Source of the DNA: an uncultured Gammaproteobacteria bacterium
Lineage (GTDB): Bacteria > Pseudomonadota > Gammaproteobacteria > Eutrophobiales > Eutrophobiaceae
Direction of reading: 5' to 3'
NCBI GenBank assembly: GCA_958295485.1
Contig: OY282354.1
Span: 682,001-746,000, forward strand
DNA length: 64,000 nucleotides
Shown here: positions 41,744 through 51,797 of the stretch, piece by piece
Layout of the letters: every line of letters begins with the position of its first letter
How positions within the stretch are numbered: the first letter of the stretch is position 1
Notes under the pieces: generated by a model
What the model saw: the letters and a program-made list of their open reading frames with translations, nothing else
Told to the model about the DNA's origin: nothing
The model's database searches: none
Program-made: the position numbers and the translations under genes

Positions 41744-42855
41744 GTGAAAACGACACATAAGATTTTTTATCAAGACGCACGCGAGCTGAAGCAAATACCC
41801 TCGGAAAGCGTGGACTTGGTGGTGACGTCTCCACCGTATCCCATGATCGGCATGTGGGACCAGGTATTCGGCAGCCAAAATTCAGCTATCCAAAGGGCAT
41901 TGAAGACTGGAGACGCCAAGCAGGCTTATGAGTTGATGCACGAGCTTCTCCGGCCCGTATGGGACGAGGTTTTCAGGGTCTTGAAGGACAATCGATTTGC
42001 CTGCATCAATATCGGCGATGCAACGCGGAAAACAGGCGATGATTTTTGCCTGTATCCCAATCATGCGAACATTTTGAATTACCTCTTGAATATCGGGTTT
42101 TCAGCGCTGCCCGATATCCTCTGGCGGAAATAGACCAATGCCCCAATAAATTCATGGGGTCGGGTATGCTGCCCGCCGGCGCTTACGTGACCCTGGAGCA
42201 CGAGTACATCCTGATCGTGAGAAAAAATTCCAGGAGAGAATTCAAGACGGCAGATGAAAAACAGAATAGATGCGAAAGCGCCTTGTTTTGGGAAGAAAGG
42301 AATATCTGGTATTCGGATGTCTGGATGGATATCAAAGGAACGGATCAGGGACTTTCCGATGAAGTGTCGAGATTGCGGAGCGCGGCCTTTCCGTATGAAT
42401 TAGCCTGCCGCCTGATCAATATGTATTCCGTGAAAGGCGACGTGGTGCTCGACCCGTTCCTGGGCACGGGAACTACGATTGCGGCGGCGATGACATCAGG
42501 GCGCAACAGCATCGGCGTTGAAATCGACGAGAGTTTTCAACATGCGATTAGCCCCATTGCCCGCCATATCGTCAATTTTTCAAATGATTATTTGCACGAC
42601 AGGCTGATAAGGCATTTTGAGTTCGTCAAAAATCGGCTGCAAAAGTCAGGGCCGTTGAAATACATGAACAAACATTATGAATGCCCCGTGGTGACGAGCC
42701 AGGAACAGTCCATCCTGTTGAATGAATTAGAAGAAGCGCAAGAACATAGCAACCACGTCCCCGCCAACGAACAGGTGTTTGAAGTCAGGTATTCAGAGAG
42801 TCCTCAAGATATGGCATACATCCAGAACTGGTATTTTGAGAAAAATATGCCATAA
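41744..42855 (+). pseudogene. Site-specific DNA methyltransferase, frameshifted near 42125
   Basis: VDLVVTSPPYPM (TSPPY) in the first ORF; DPFLGTGTTIAAAMTSGRNSIGVEID in the second; reading shifts between the two. Confidence 0.85.
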
Positions 42856-43223
42856 AGGATATGCCTGTGGAAATAACACTAAAAAAGAGATCAAATAAGA
42901 GATCAAATAAGGAAAGAGATCAAATAAGGACACCCATAAATTAGCACCCGTAAATTAGGACATAAATAAGGACACATAAATTAGGACATCCATAGATTGG
43001 GTTAGATGGAAATGGCTCTGGGATTTTTCAGGAGAATGCGCTTTCTCGCTTGATGATGACGTATTATTATTCTCCGCCTCTGAGAGGCAGTCCTGCTTTT
43101 GCCCGACACAGCCGGGTTCAGCTTATTCAGGACGAGTGCAACCCGTCGCCGGACAGCGCGGGTCAGAGGTGGCCCCGAAAAACTGGACACTGACTTAAGT
43201 GGATAAGCAGCTGAATTTACTGC

Positions 43224-43556
43224 ATGCTGATGCAACCAATACAGGAGCTTATCATGGCAAAACGACCTCGCAGAAACCATTCATCGGCCTTTAAGGCCAA
43301 GGTGGCCCTGGCCGCCGTACAGGGCGATAAAACGCTCGTGGAATTATCGGAACACTTCGATATACACGCCAACCAGATCACACAATGGAAGAGCCAGTTG
43401 CTGGCCCGCGCCTCGGCGGCGTTTGAGGGGAGCGGTCCATCGGCCCCGCCGGTGGATGTGAAAACACTGCACGCCAAAATCGGCGCATTGGCATTGGAGA
43501 ACGATTTTTTAGAGGGTGCGCTCAACCAGGCCGGCCTGCTGAGCGCAAGACAATGA
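43224..43556 (+). CDS. IS3-family transposase OrfA
   Basis: MAKRPRRNHSSAFKAKVALAAVQGDKTLVELSEHFDIHANQITQWKSQLL. Confidence 0.93.
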   Translation: MLMQPIQELIMAKRPRRNHSSAFKAKVALAAVQGDKTLVELSEHFDIHANQITQWKSQLLARASAAFEGSGPSAPPVDVKTLHAKIGALALENDFLEGALNQAGLLSARQ

Positions 43557-44380
43557 TCGACCCGGCACATTCATTACCGTTGACGAAACAGGCGGCGGCG
43601 CTGGGTCTCAGCCGCAGCAGTATTTACTATCTCCCGCAGCCTGTGAGCGAACGGGACCAGGCGCTCATGAACCGGATTGACCGGTTACACCTGGACTATC
43701 CCTTTGCCGGGGCCCGTATGCTCCGGGATATGCTCAATCAGGCAGGTTTCAACGTGGGCCGCAAGCACATGGGTACGTTGATGCGGAAAATGGGCGTAGC
43801 GGCGCTGTATCGCAAGCCTAAGACCACAAAACGGCATCCGGAGCATAAGATTTATCCGTATTTACTCCGGGGGCTGCCGATTACCCGGGCTAATCAGGTA
43901 TGGGCGATGGATATTACGTATCTCCCGATGGCCCGGGGGTTCGTCTATTTGACGGTGGTGATGGACTGGTATTCCCGTCGTGTGCTGTCTCATCGGGTCT
44001 CTATCAGCATGGATGCACAGTTTTGCCTGGATGCGCTGGAACAGGCCATCAGGGAACACGGGACCCCGGCGATCATGAATACCGACCAGGGCAGCCAGTT
44101 TACCAGCCTGGCCTTTACCCGGTATCTATCCGACAACGGTATTCAGGTCAGCATGGATGGCAAGGGGGCCTGGCGGGATAATGTCTTCGTTGAGCGCCTC
44201 TGGCGCACGGTGAAATACGAGCACGTGTATCTGCATGCGTATGAATCGACCCGTGACGCAAAATCGAAGATCGCCCATTACTTTAACTTTTACAATCAAC
44301 GCCGGCCACACTCAACACTTGACCGGCAAACACCGGATCAGGTTTACTTTAACTCGCTGCCTTCACAGGAGGCGGCATAA
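43553..44380 (+). CDS. IS3-family transposase OrfB (rve DDE)
   Basis: QVWAMDITYLPMARGFVYLTVVMDWYSRRVLSHRVS...NTDQGSQFTS...FVERLWRTVKYEHVYL. Confidence 0.95.
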   Translation: MIDPAHSLPLTKQAAALGLSRSSIYYLPQPVSERDQALMNRIDRLHLDYPFAGARMLRDMLNQAGFNVGRKHMGTLMRKMGVAALYRKPKTTKRHPEHKIYPYLLRGLPITRANQVWAMDITYLPMARGFVYLTVVMDWYSRRVLSHRVSISMDAQFCLDALEQAIREHGTPAIMNTDQGSQFTSLAFTRYLSDNGIQVSMDGKGAWRDNVFVERLWRTVKYEHVYLHAYESTRDAKSKIAHYFNFYNQRRPHSTLDRQTPDQVYFNSLPSQEAA

Positions 44381-44442
44381 CAGGGGCTGCGGATCCACTT
44401 AAGAAATGAAAAATGTTGTTCAGATAAATGGGGCCACCTCTG

Positions 44443-44485
44443 GGGTTTCATCCAGGCAGATTTGTTGGCGTCGTGCAATGGTCAT
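44443..44485 (-). pseudogene. 5' stub of a probable REP-associated Y1 transposase disrupted by ISB
   Basis: Reverse strand AGGAGGTAGCC-ATG then MTIARRQQICLDET, resembling the N-terminus of TnpA_REP-type transposases; coding stops at the ISB border. Confidence 0.5.
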
Positions 44486-44722
44486 GGCTACCTCCTGTAG
44501 GGGTCAGGTCATCCTGTGCTGCCAATGATACCAACATCCGACCGAATGTCAATTTATGGATATCCTGAATTGAGGTACTGAACTGAGGTACTCTGAATTG
44601 AGGTAATTTATGGGTGTCCTAAATCTGTCTCACTGAATTGAGGTAATTTATGGGTGTCCTAAATCTGTTTTCTAAATCTGTTATTATGACGTGGCAGCCT
44701 TGCCGTGTAATACGCAAACTTA

Positions 44723-45838
44723 TCACATTCCATGATTTTCCCTGTAGAAGTTGCGCTTCTCATCCAGGAGTTTCAGTGAGCCTGCTTCTTCGTAATGCCA
44801 GTACATCCAGCCATTACAACCCTCGGCGTTTTTCAACAATGCGCCGATTTTATGTATCGAGCCGATACCCATGCCGTTTTGTATCCTGCCGTCCGGCAAA
44901 ACCACCGCCGAATGACTTTTATCCTTTGTATAAAGCCTCTGGTTTTCCTGTAAATACCCGGCTTCCACAAGCTGCTGCATACTCACCCGCCGCAACTTTT
45001 CCGGTGGGGGTTCTTTTATGCGTAAATGTCGAAAGAGCTCAGGATTGATGGATTTCAGCCTGGTTTCCGCTATTTTCACATATTCGGCTTCCTGTTCTAT
45101 TCCAATACTTTTTCTGTTCAATTTCCGGGCAACCGCGCAAGTTGTGCCACTGCCCAAAAACGGGTCCAGCACCAGGTCGCCTTCGTTGCTGCTTGATAAA
45201 ATCACCCGCTGCAACAGGGCCTCCGGTTTCTGCGTCGAATGCGCCTTTTTACCCCGCTCATCCTTGATGCGTTCCCCACCCGTGCAAAGGGGTATTGGCC
45301 AGACCGACGTCATCTGCTTGCCGCCATTGAGTTGTTTCATCACCTGGTGGTTGAACGTATATTTTTTCTGCTTTTCCGACTTCTTCGCCCATATCAGGGT
45401 TTCCGTTGCATTGGTAAAGCGCACCCCCCTGAAATTGGGCATGGGATTTGTCTTATGCCACTGCACGTCATTGAGTATCCAGTAGCCCAAATCCAGCATG
45501 ATTTTGCCGACCCTGAAGATGTTGTGATAAGAGCCGATAACCCAAATGGCGCCATCATCCGACAGCGCCCTGCGGCAAGCGGTCAGCCATTGCCTGGTAA
45601 ATTCGTCGTAACTCTCAAAAGATGAAAATTTGTCCCAGCTGTCATCAACGCCATCCACCCTGGTTTGGTCAGGCCTGAGCAGTTCCTGCTTGAGTTGTAA
45701 ATTGTAAGGAGGGTCAGCGAAGATAAGTTTTGCTGATTTTTCCGGCAGCTTTTGCAATACATCAACACAATCGCCGTGATAAATTCTGTAGCCGGAACCC
45801 GCAACGTCGTATTTTGAGAATGACAATTTTTGCTCCAT
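44723..45838 (-). CDS. CcrM/HinfI-like adenine-specific DNA methyltransferase
   Basis: LIFADPPYNLQLKQELLRPDQTRVDGVDDSWDKFSSFESYDEFTRQWL...WVIGSYHNIFRVGKIMLDLGYWILNDVQWHKTNPMPNFRGVRFTNATETLIWAKK...LDPFLGSGTTCAVARKL; start inferred at MEQKLSF. Confidence 0.92.
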   Translation of the reverse strand: MEQKLSFSKYDVAGSGYRIYHGDCVDVLQKLPEKSAKLIFADPPYNLQLKQELLRPDQTRVDGVDDSWDKFSSFESYDEFTRQWLTACRRALSDDGAIWVIGSYHNIFRVGKIMLDLGYWILNDVQWHKTNPMPNFRGVRFTNATETLIWAKKSEKQKKYTFNHQVMKQLNGGKQMTSVWPIPLCTGGERIKDERGKKAHSTQKPEALLQRVILSSSNEGDLVLDPFLGSGTTCAVARKLNRKSIGIEQEAEYVKIAETRLKSINPELFRHLRIKEPPPEKLRRVSMQQLVEAGYLQENQRLYTKDKSHSAVVLPDGRIQNGMGIGSIHKIGALLKNAEGCNGWMYWHYEEAGSLKLLDEKRNFYRENHGM

Positions 45839-46202
45839 GGCATTGTCGGTTACCGCCGCCCGCTTCATCGGCAAGCGGCCCCCGGAAGCCCCGCTCGTTT
45901 TCCTGATAGGGCGGGAATTATTGGTCTCCTTAAGGAGCTTCAGACCCTCACGGCGGAAGCTGACAATCATATTTTAGCGTAACCAGCTACCTCTCAGGTT
46001 ACAACTGATTTGTTGACAACACGACAAACGTAATACCGGAAAATCAAAAGGCGTCCCCGTATTACCTTGATTTCAGCGAGAAAATTTATGGGTGTCCCAG
46101 ATTAATTTTTGATTTCAGAGAGAAAATTTATGGGTGTCCCAGATTAATTTTGCTTATGATGTCCAAGTCATTGATTATCATTAACGGGATATTGGAGGTA
46201 AC

Positions 46203-46275
46203 AACATGATTCCATCGCATAGAATTGCAACACACCCAGGGGTAATTTTGCTCAAGGAGTTCCTTGAACCGATTA
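46203..46275 (+). pseudogene. 5' fragment of a higA copy
   Basis: ATGATTCCATCGCATAGAATTGCAACACACCCAGGGGTAATTTTGCTCAAGGAGTTCCTTGAACCGAT identical to the start of higA at 40533, then diverges. Confidence 0.9.
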
Positions 46276-46316
46276 CATGGAAAAACAAGGTTTTGGCAAA
46301 TCGCGACCTGGGATAA

Positions 46317-47243
46317 TCAAGACTTTTTATACGAGTGGGAGGCAACGGAAGTGGGAGAAGACCGCTCATGAAGAATGTCCTCAACCAGCAAGTCGGCGAT
46401 GTTCGTTGAACACACGGACTGCAATCCCCGCCATGCCGGCACGCTGTTGACTTCGAGCACTGAATAAGCGCCCTGCTTATCGCGGATGATGTCAACGCCG
46501 CCATAGGAAATGCCCGTCACTTTGGCCGCGGCCTCGGCGAGCCGTCTTAATTCCGGCGTGAGGACAGCCGGCAGGCACTCCCCGCCGCGGGCGCGGTTGG
46601 TCACCCAATGCCCGGAAATCCGCTCCATGGCGGCGATGGCCTGGTGATTGATGACGAACACCCGCCAATCCCGGCCATTGTGACCCTCTTGATCGATGAA
46701 CTGTTGCAAGTAGTAAACGCCGTTGATCAAGTCCGTGTCCAGCTCGTAATGCCCGGAGTCGATCAACTTCAAGCCCCTGCCACAGTTGCCGAACAAGGGC
46801 TTTTGCACTATGCGACGTCCGTCTTTTAACAGCGTTTCGATGACGTCAGCGGCGGCCTCCGCGGTTTCACAGACCCAGACAGGAGGCGTCGGGATGCGGT
46901 TTTTAATCAGCAGGAAACTGGTCATGCCTTTATCCACGGTACGCTCGATACTGGCGGCGTCGTTATAGACAATGACACCGGAATCCTTCAGCGCATGGAG
47001 GACGTCCAACCGGAAAGTGACTTGCTCAAAACTGCCCGCCGCCACCGCGCGCACAAAGGCAGCATCCGGCAGGGTATTATCAAAACCGGGTATGTGTATC
47101 CCCGTCAGGCCCCGTTCAAAACCAATATGACAATCCCTTAAAGAGACGACTCGCGCCTTGCCCCCCCACCTGTTGAACGCATTCGCCAGTTGCCGCTCAT
47201 GCCAGCCATGGTTCTCGGAGAAGATGACGATATTTTTCACCAC
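46317..47243 (-). CDS. RimK-family ATP-grasp ligase
   Basis: IVQKPLFGNCGRGLKLI, DWRVFVINHQAIAAMERISGHWVTNRARGGECLPA, GVDIIRDKQGAYSVLEVNSVPAWRGLQ; start trimmed to GTG near VKNIVIF. Confidence 0.85.
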   Translation of the reverse strand: MVKNIVIFSENHGWHERQLANAFNRWGGKARVVSLRDCHIGFERGLTGIHIPGFDNTLPDAAFVRAVAAGSFEQVTFRLDVLHALKDSGVIVYNDAASIERTVDKGMTSFLLIKNRIPTPPVWVCETAEAAADVIETLLKDGRRIVQKPLFGNCGRGLKLIDSGHYELDTDLINGVYYLQQFIDQEGHNGRDWRVFVINHQAIAAMERISGHWVTNRARGGECLPAVLTPELRRLAEAAAKVTGISYGGVDIIRDKQGAYSVLEVNSVPAWRGLQSVCSTNIADLLVEDILHERSSPTSVASHSYKKS

Positions 47244-47331
47244 TATTTGATCCCGTAAGACGTTTATCGAAGCCTGACAGCGGGCCTTGCCCTGCCACGG
47301 TGTCAGCGCCCAAGTGAATTGACATAGTATA

Positions 47332-49014
47332 ATGGCAAAACTCATGAACGATAAGCCACCACTCATCATTGTCGGCGTCAGCGCCAGGGCCGCGGCTTTT
47401 TCAGCGTATCGGGCCGGATACGCGCCGTATTGGCTGGACCAATTCGGCGACGAGGACCTGAGGGAACAGTTCCAGGGACAAGCAACAGGCGCCGCCAACT
47501 ACCCCGAAGGGATAATTGAACTCATACGGCAGGCGCCGGCGGCGGCGGCGTTCATGTTCACCGGCGCGCTGGAAAATCATTTGGATGTCCTGGAAAAATT
47601 ATCCGGGCAACGGCCCTTATTAGGCAATTCAAAGCAAGTTTGCCAGAAGGTGCGAGACCCGTTTGAACTGCGCAAGGTATTCCAACGAAACGATATTCCC
47701 TGCCCGAAAATCAAAACGGCGCCGACCGGCGAAGTAAAAGACCCGACCCCCGGCCCCGGAGACACCCGCCCGGACATCAACGCTGCGGCAACCGGGGAAT
47801 CGACTTGGTCACGCCCAGGGACCCCGGCAAGCCCAGACATCAACGTTGCGGCAACCGGGGAATCGACTTGGTCACATCCAAGGACCCCGGCAAGTCCAGA
47901 CATCAACGCTGCGGCAACCGGGGAATCGATTTGGTCACGCCCAGGGGCCCCGGCAAGCCCAGACATCAACGCTGCGGCAACCGGGGAATCGACCTGGTCA
48001 CGCCCAGGGACCCCGGCAAGCCCAGACATCAACACTGCGGCAGCCGACGAAGCGGCAAATCGCGACTGGCTGGTAAAGCCGCTGAGAAGCGCCGGCGGCA
48101 TCGGCATCGCGCCCTATGTAAATCAACCCGTCGATGCGCGCCACTACCTGCAAGAGTATATCCCGGGGGAGAGTTTTTCAGCAGTATTCATCGGCGGCCA
48201 AAAGCGCTGCCGGCTATTAGGCGTGACGCGCCAATTAGTCGGCCAGCCGGCATTTCACGCAAGAGAGTTCGGCTATTGCGGCAGCATAGGCCCCGTGGAG
48301 TTGACGGCGTCCGATAAGGAGCAATGGACACATATCGGAAAAACCATCGCCGCCGAGTTTGCAGTGACCGGATTGTTCGGCGTCGATGCCATAAAACACA
48401 AAGGCAGCATTTACCCCATCGAGGTCAATCCAAGATACACCGCATCAATCGAAGCGCTGGAGTTGGCAACCGGGTATCAGGCCATCAAAATCCACTGCGA
48501 TGCCTGCCAGTCAACGGAACCCCAACCGGCGAGGGCGGCGAATGCGCGCCAAGCCACCAAATTTCCCCCCGGCGCTTACAGCCGTCATTCCGACGAAGGC
48601 CGGAATCCGGCAGAAGAAGAAATCGTGCCATCATCGGCAACGCAACATCGTCATTCCGGCGAAGGCCGGCATCCGGTCGACAAACCCTCCCCTCACGGGC
48701 AACGCAACGCCGTCATTCCGGCGAAGGCCGGAATCCGGTCAACACCCCCCCGGGGGGAAAACAACCCTCCCCGCGAGCTAATCGGCAAAGCCTACCTGTT
48801 CGCGCCGGTGGATTTAACATTCAAAGAGCTACCGGCAACCCTTCACGCAGAGGGAGAAACCAGTTTTTTTGCAACGGCGGACATCCCGGCCCCCGGCGCC
48901 GAGATAAAAAAAGGCCACCCAATCCTCACCATCATCGTAAGCGGAGACAGCCTCCCCTCCATCGACCAGACGCTCAAGCGCACCGCCGATAGCATTTTCA
49001 ACCACCTGTCCTGA
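47332..49014 (+). CDS. ATP-grasp domain protein with internal VNTR and REP-like insertions
   Basis: PPLIIVGVSARAAAFSAYRAGY; DWLVKPLRSAGGIGIAPY; YLQEYIPGESFSAVFIGG; FGVDAIKHKGSIYPIEVNPRYTASIEALE. Confidence 0.82.
   Translation: MAKLMNDKPPLIIVGVSARAAAFSAYRAGYAPYWLDQFGDEDLREQFQGQATGAANYPEGIIELIRQAPAAAAFMFTGALENHLDVLEKLSGQRPLLGNSKQVCQKVRDPFELRKVFQRNDIPCPKIKTAPTGEVKDPTPGPGDTRPDINAAATGESTWSRPGTPASPDINVAATGESTWSHPRTPASPDINAAATGESIWSRPGAPASPDINAAATGESTWSRPGTPASPDINTAAADEAANRDWLVKPLRSAGGIGIAPYVNQPVDARHYLQEYIPGESFSAVFIGGQKRCRLLGVTRQLVGQPAFHAREFGYCGSIGPVELTASDKEQWTHIGKTIAAEFAVTGLFGVDAIKHKGSIYPIEVNPRYTASIEALELATGYQAIKIHCDACQSTEPQPARAANARQATKFPPGAYSRHSDEGRNPAEEEIVPSSATQHRHSGEGRHPVDKPSPHGQRNAVIPAKAGIRSTPPRGENNPPRELIGKAYLFAPVDLTFKELPATLHAEGETSFFATADIPAPGAEIKKGHPILTIIVSGDSLPSIDQTLKRTADSIFNHLS
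47772..48045 (+). repeat. In-frame 63-bp VNTR (DINAAATGESTWSRPGTPASP, ~5 copies)
   Basis: Direct reading. Confidence 0.94.
48583..48737 (+). repeat. Three REP-like units CGTCATTCCGGCGAAGGCCGGAATCCGG inside the ATP-grasp CDS
   Basis: 48583-48610, 48649-48676, 48710-48737; palindromic core CCGGCGAAGGCCGG. Confidence 0.92.
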
Positions 49015-49550
49015 TTTCATAAATGTCCTCCGGGGGCTGCCCCTTTCAGGTTATGGCTGATTTGCTAACAACACGGCAAGCGTAATACTGAAAAATCAAA
49101 AGACGCCCCCGTATCACCTTGATTTCAGAGAGAAAATTTATGGGTGTCCCAGATTAATTTCTATGGATGTCCCAGATTAATTTTCCCAGTGCCCCCTCCA
49201 GGCGCGCGGTGTCGTCGTCGGTGATCGGTCCTGATTTTATAAATTTCCTCCGGGGGCTACCCCTTTCAGGTTATGACTGATTTGCTAACAACACGACAAG
49301 CGTAATACTGAAAAATCAAAAGACGTCCCCGTATCACCCTGATTTCAGCGAGAAAATTTATGGGTGCCCAGATTAATTTCTATGGGTGTCCCAGATTAAT
49401 TTTCCCAGAAAATCAAAAGGCGTCCCCGTATCACCCTGATTTCAGCGAGAAAATTTATGGGTGCCCCAGATTAATTTCTATGGGTGTCCCAGATTAATTT
49501 TGGGTGTCCCAGATTAATTTTTAGAAACGAATTGAGGAGGGCCTGCCCGT

Positions 49551-49745
49551 GACGGATTGCGCACAAGCCACGCGGTCTTTTCCACTGGTAAAACGGCGTC
49601 AGGTGGAAATCAATTTTCAAGGGGTGATGTCACCTCCAAGGGTGGCGCATTGCTGTTACGCCAAGCAGACCGCTACCCGGGTCTGAACCAGGCAGAGTCA
49701 TCCCAAAGTTACCCCAGCTTTGCCTGGAAAATAAAAACAGCAGTG
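49551..49745 (+). pseudogene. IS1380-family transposase 5' remnant
   Basis: VKRRQVEINFQG / GDVTSKGGALLLRQADRYPGL (frameshifted); second copy at about 52816-53000. Confidence 0.75.
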
Positions 49746-49939
49746 ATGAAATTTTAATCGGGTTGTAGTATACTTCCTGGTGCGATACGCCGTTGTCTCG
49801 CCGGTCGTGAGTATGGGTGAAACAATGCTTGCGTCGTCAGACACGGCATTTCATAGGAAATGAGTGAGCAAGCCGGGCTGAGCCCTGATGGGCGCCGGCA
49901 GCTTTCTCACCATCAACAGTAATTTGAGGAAAGAACATC

Positions 49940-50425
49940 ATGGAATCAGTAACATTTGACACACTCACCGCCGCGAAAACCCTGGAAAGGGCCGGGTTCG
50001 ACGACACACAGGCAGAAGCAATGGTGAAGACTATCAACAAAGCCGTCAATGAAAGCGTAGCGACAAAAGCCGACCTCAAAGTGTCGGACGAGTCGGTACA
50101 CGGCAAGATCAAGGTGCTGGACGAGTCGGTAAAGGGCAAGTTCAAGGCGCTGGACGAGTCGGTACAGGGCAAGATCAATGTGCTGGACGAGTCGGTAAAG
50201 GGCGAATTCAAAGCGGTGCGTGGCGAGATCAAGGCGCTGGACGAGTCGGTAAAGGGAGAGTTCAAAGCAGTGCGCGCCGAGTTCAAGGCGCTGGACGATT
50301 CGATAGAGGGCAAGCTCAAGGCGTTGGAGTTGAGTATGACCATCAAGCTTGGCGCCATGTTGTTCGCCACTGCGCTTTTCATTCTTGGCGTCGGCCTTGG
50401 CGTCGGCAAGTTTTTATTCTCTTGA
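49940..50425 (+). CDS. DUF1640/CCDC90-like coiled-coil membrane protein, array copy 1 (161 aa)
   Basis: FDTLTAAKTLERAGFDDTQAEAMVKTINKAV...ATKADLK..., hendecad repeats, C-terminal TM MTIKLGAMLFATALFILGVGLGVGKFLFS. Confidence 0.87.
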   Translation: MESVTFDTLTAAKTLERAGFDDTQAEAMVKTINKAVNESVATKADLKVSDESVHGKIKVLDESVKGKFKALDESVQGKINVLDESVKGEFKAVRGEIKALDESVKGEFKAVRAEFKALDDSIEGKLKALELSMTIKLGAMLFATALFILGVGLGVGKFLFS

Positions 50426-50797
50426 AGCCAGGCCACTAAGGGTTTTTTACAAGCCGCGTATAACGCCTGTACTGCGCCTGCGGGATATGGAAAACCGCAT
50501 CAAGGAACAACAACCGGGACTGTTCGCCGACCGTACCTCCTGTCAGCACTGGTGGCCCAATCAGTTCCGGTTGTTACTCGCCTCACTGGCCTATACCTTA
50601 GTGATGAAATTTCAATTGGGTTGTAGTATACTCCCTGGTGCGATACGCCGTTGTCTCGCCGGTCGTGAGTGTGGGTGAAATAATGCTTACGTCGCCGGAC
50701 ACGGCATTTCATAGGAAATGAGTGAGCAAGCCGGGCTGAGCCCTGATGGGCGCCGGCAGCTTTCTCACCATCAACAGTAATTTGAGGAAAGAACATC

Positions 50798-51424
50798 ATG
50801 GAATCAGTAACATTTGACACACTCACCGCCGCGAAAACCCTGGAAAGGGCCGGGTTCGACGACACACAGGCAGAAGCAGTAGTGAAGACTATCAACAAAG
50901 CCGTCAATGAAAGCGTAGCGACAAAAGCCGACCTCAAAGTGTCGGACGAGTCGGTACACGGCAAGATCAAGGTCTTGGACGAGTCGGTAAAGGGCAAGTT
51001 CAAGGCGCTGGACGAGTCGGTACAGGGCAAGATCAATGTGCTGGACGAGTCGGTAAAGGGCGAGTTCAAAGCAGTGCGTGGTGAGATCAAGGCGCTGGAC
51101 GAGTCGGTAAAGGGGGAGTTCAAGGCGGTGCGTGGCGAGATCAAGGCGCTGGACGAGTCGGTAAAGGGCGAATTCAAGGTAGTACATGGCGAGTTCAAGG
51201 CAGTACGCGCCGAGATCAAGGCGCTGGACGAGTCGGTAGAGGGCAAGCTCAAGGCGCTGGACGAGTCGGTAGATGGCAAGCTCAAGGCGCTGGACGAGTC
51301 GGTAGATGGCAAGCTCAAGGCGTTGGAGTTGAGTATGACCATCAAGCTTGGCGCCATGTTGTTCGCCACTGCGCTTTTCATTCTTGGCGTCGGCCTTGGC
51401 GTCGGCAAGTTTTTATTCTCTTGA
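50798..51424 (+). CDS. DUF1640/CCDC90-like coiled-coil protein, array copy 2 (208 aa)
   Basis: Same conserved ends, longest coiled coil in the array. Confidence 0.87.
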   Translation: MESVTFDTLTAAKTLERAGFDDTQAEAVVKTINKAVNESVATKADLKVSDESVHGKIKVLDESVKGKFKALDESVQGKINVLDESVKGEFKAVRGEIKALDESVKGEFKAVRGEIKALDESVKGEFKVVHGEFKAVRAEIKALDESVEGKLKALDESVDGKLKALDESVDGKLKALELSMTIKLGAMLFATALFILGVGLGVGKFLFS

Positions 51425-51797
51425 AGCCAGTCCACTAAGGGTTTTTTACAAGCCGCGTATAACGCCTGCACTGCGCCCGCGGGGATATGGAAAACCGCAT
51501 CAAGGAACAACAACCGGGACTGTTCGCCAACGGTGCCTCCTGTCATCACTGGTAACCCAATCAGTTCCGGTTGTTACTCGCCTCACTGGCCTATACCTTA
51601 GTGATGAAATTTCAATCGGTTTGTAGTATACTCCCTGGTGCGATACGCCGTTGTCTCGCCGGTCGTGAGTGTGGGTGAAATAATGCTTGCGTCGCCGGAC
51701 ACGGCATTTCATAGGAAATGAGTGAGCAAGCCGGGCTGAGCCCTGATGGGCGCCGGCAGCTTTCTCACCATCAACAGCAATTTAAGGAGTGAGTATC

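Larger units (their letters stand above)
43160..44446 (+). mobile_element. IS3-family insertion sequence (ISB) with 4-bp target duplication
   Basis: Termini CAGAGGTGGCCCC...GGGGCCACCTCTG (43164-44442) flanked by GGGT at 43160-43163 and 44443-44446. Confidence 0.93.
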
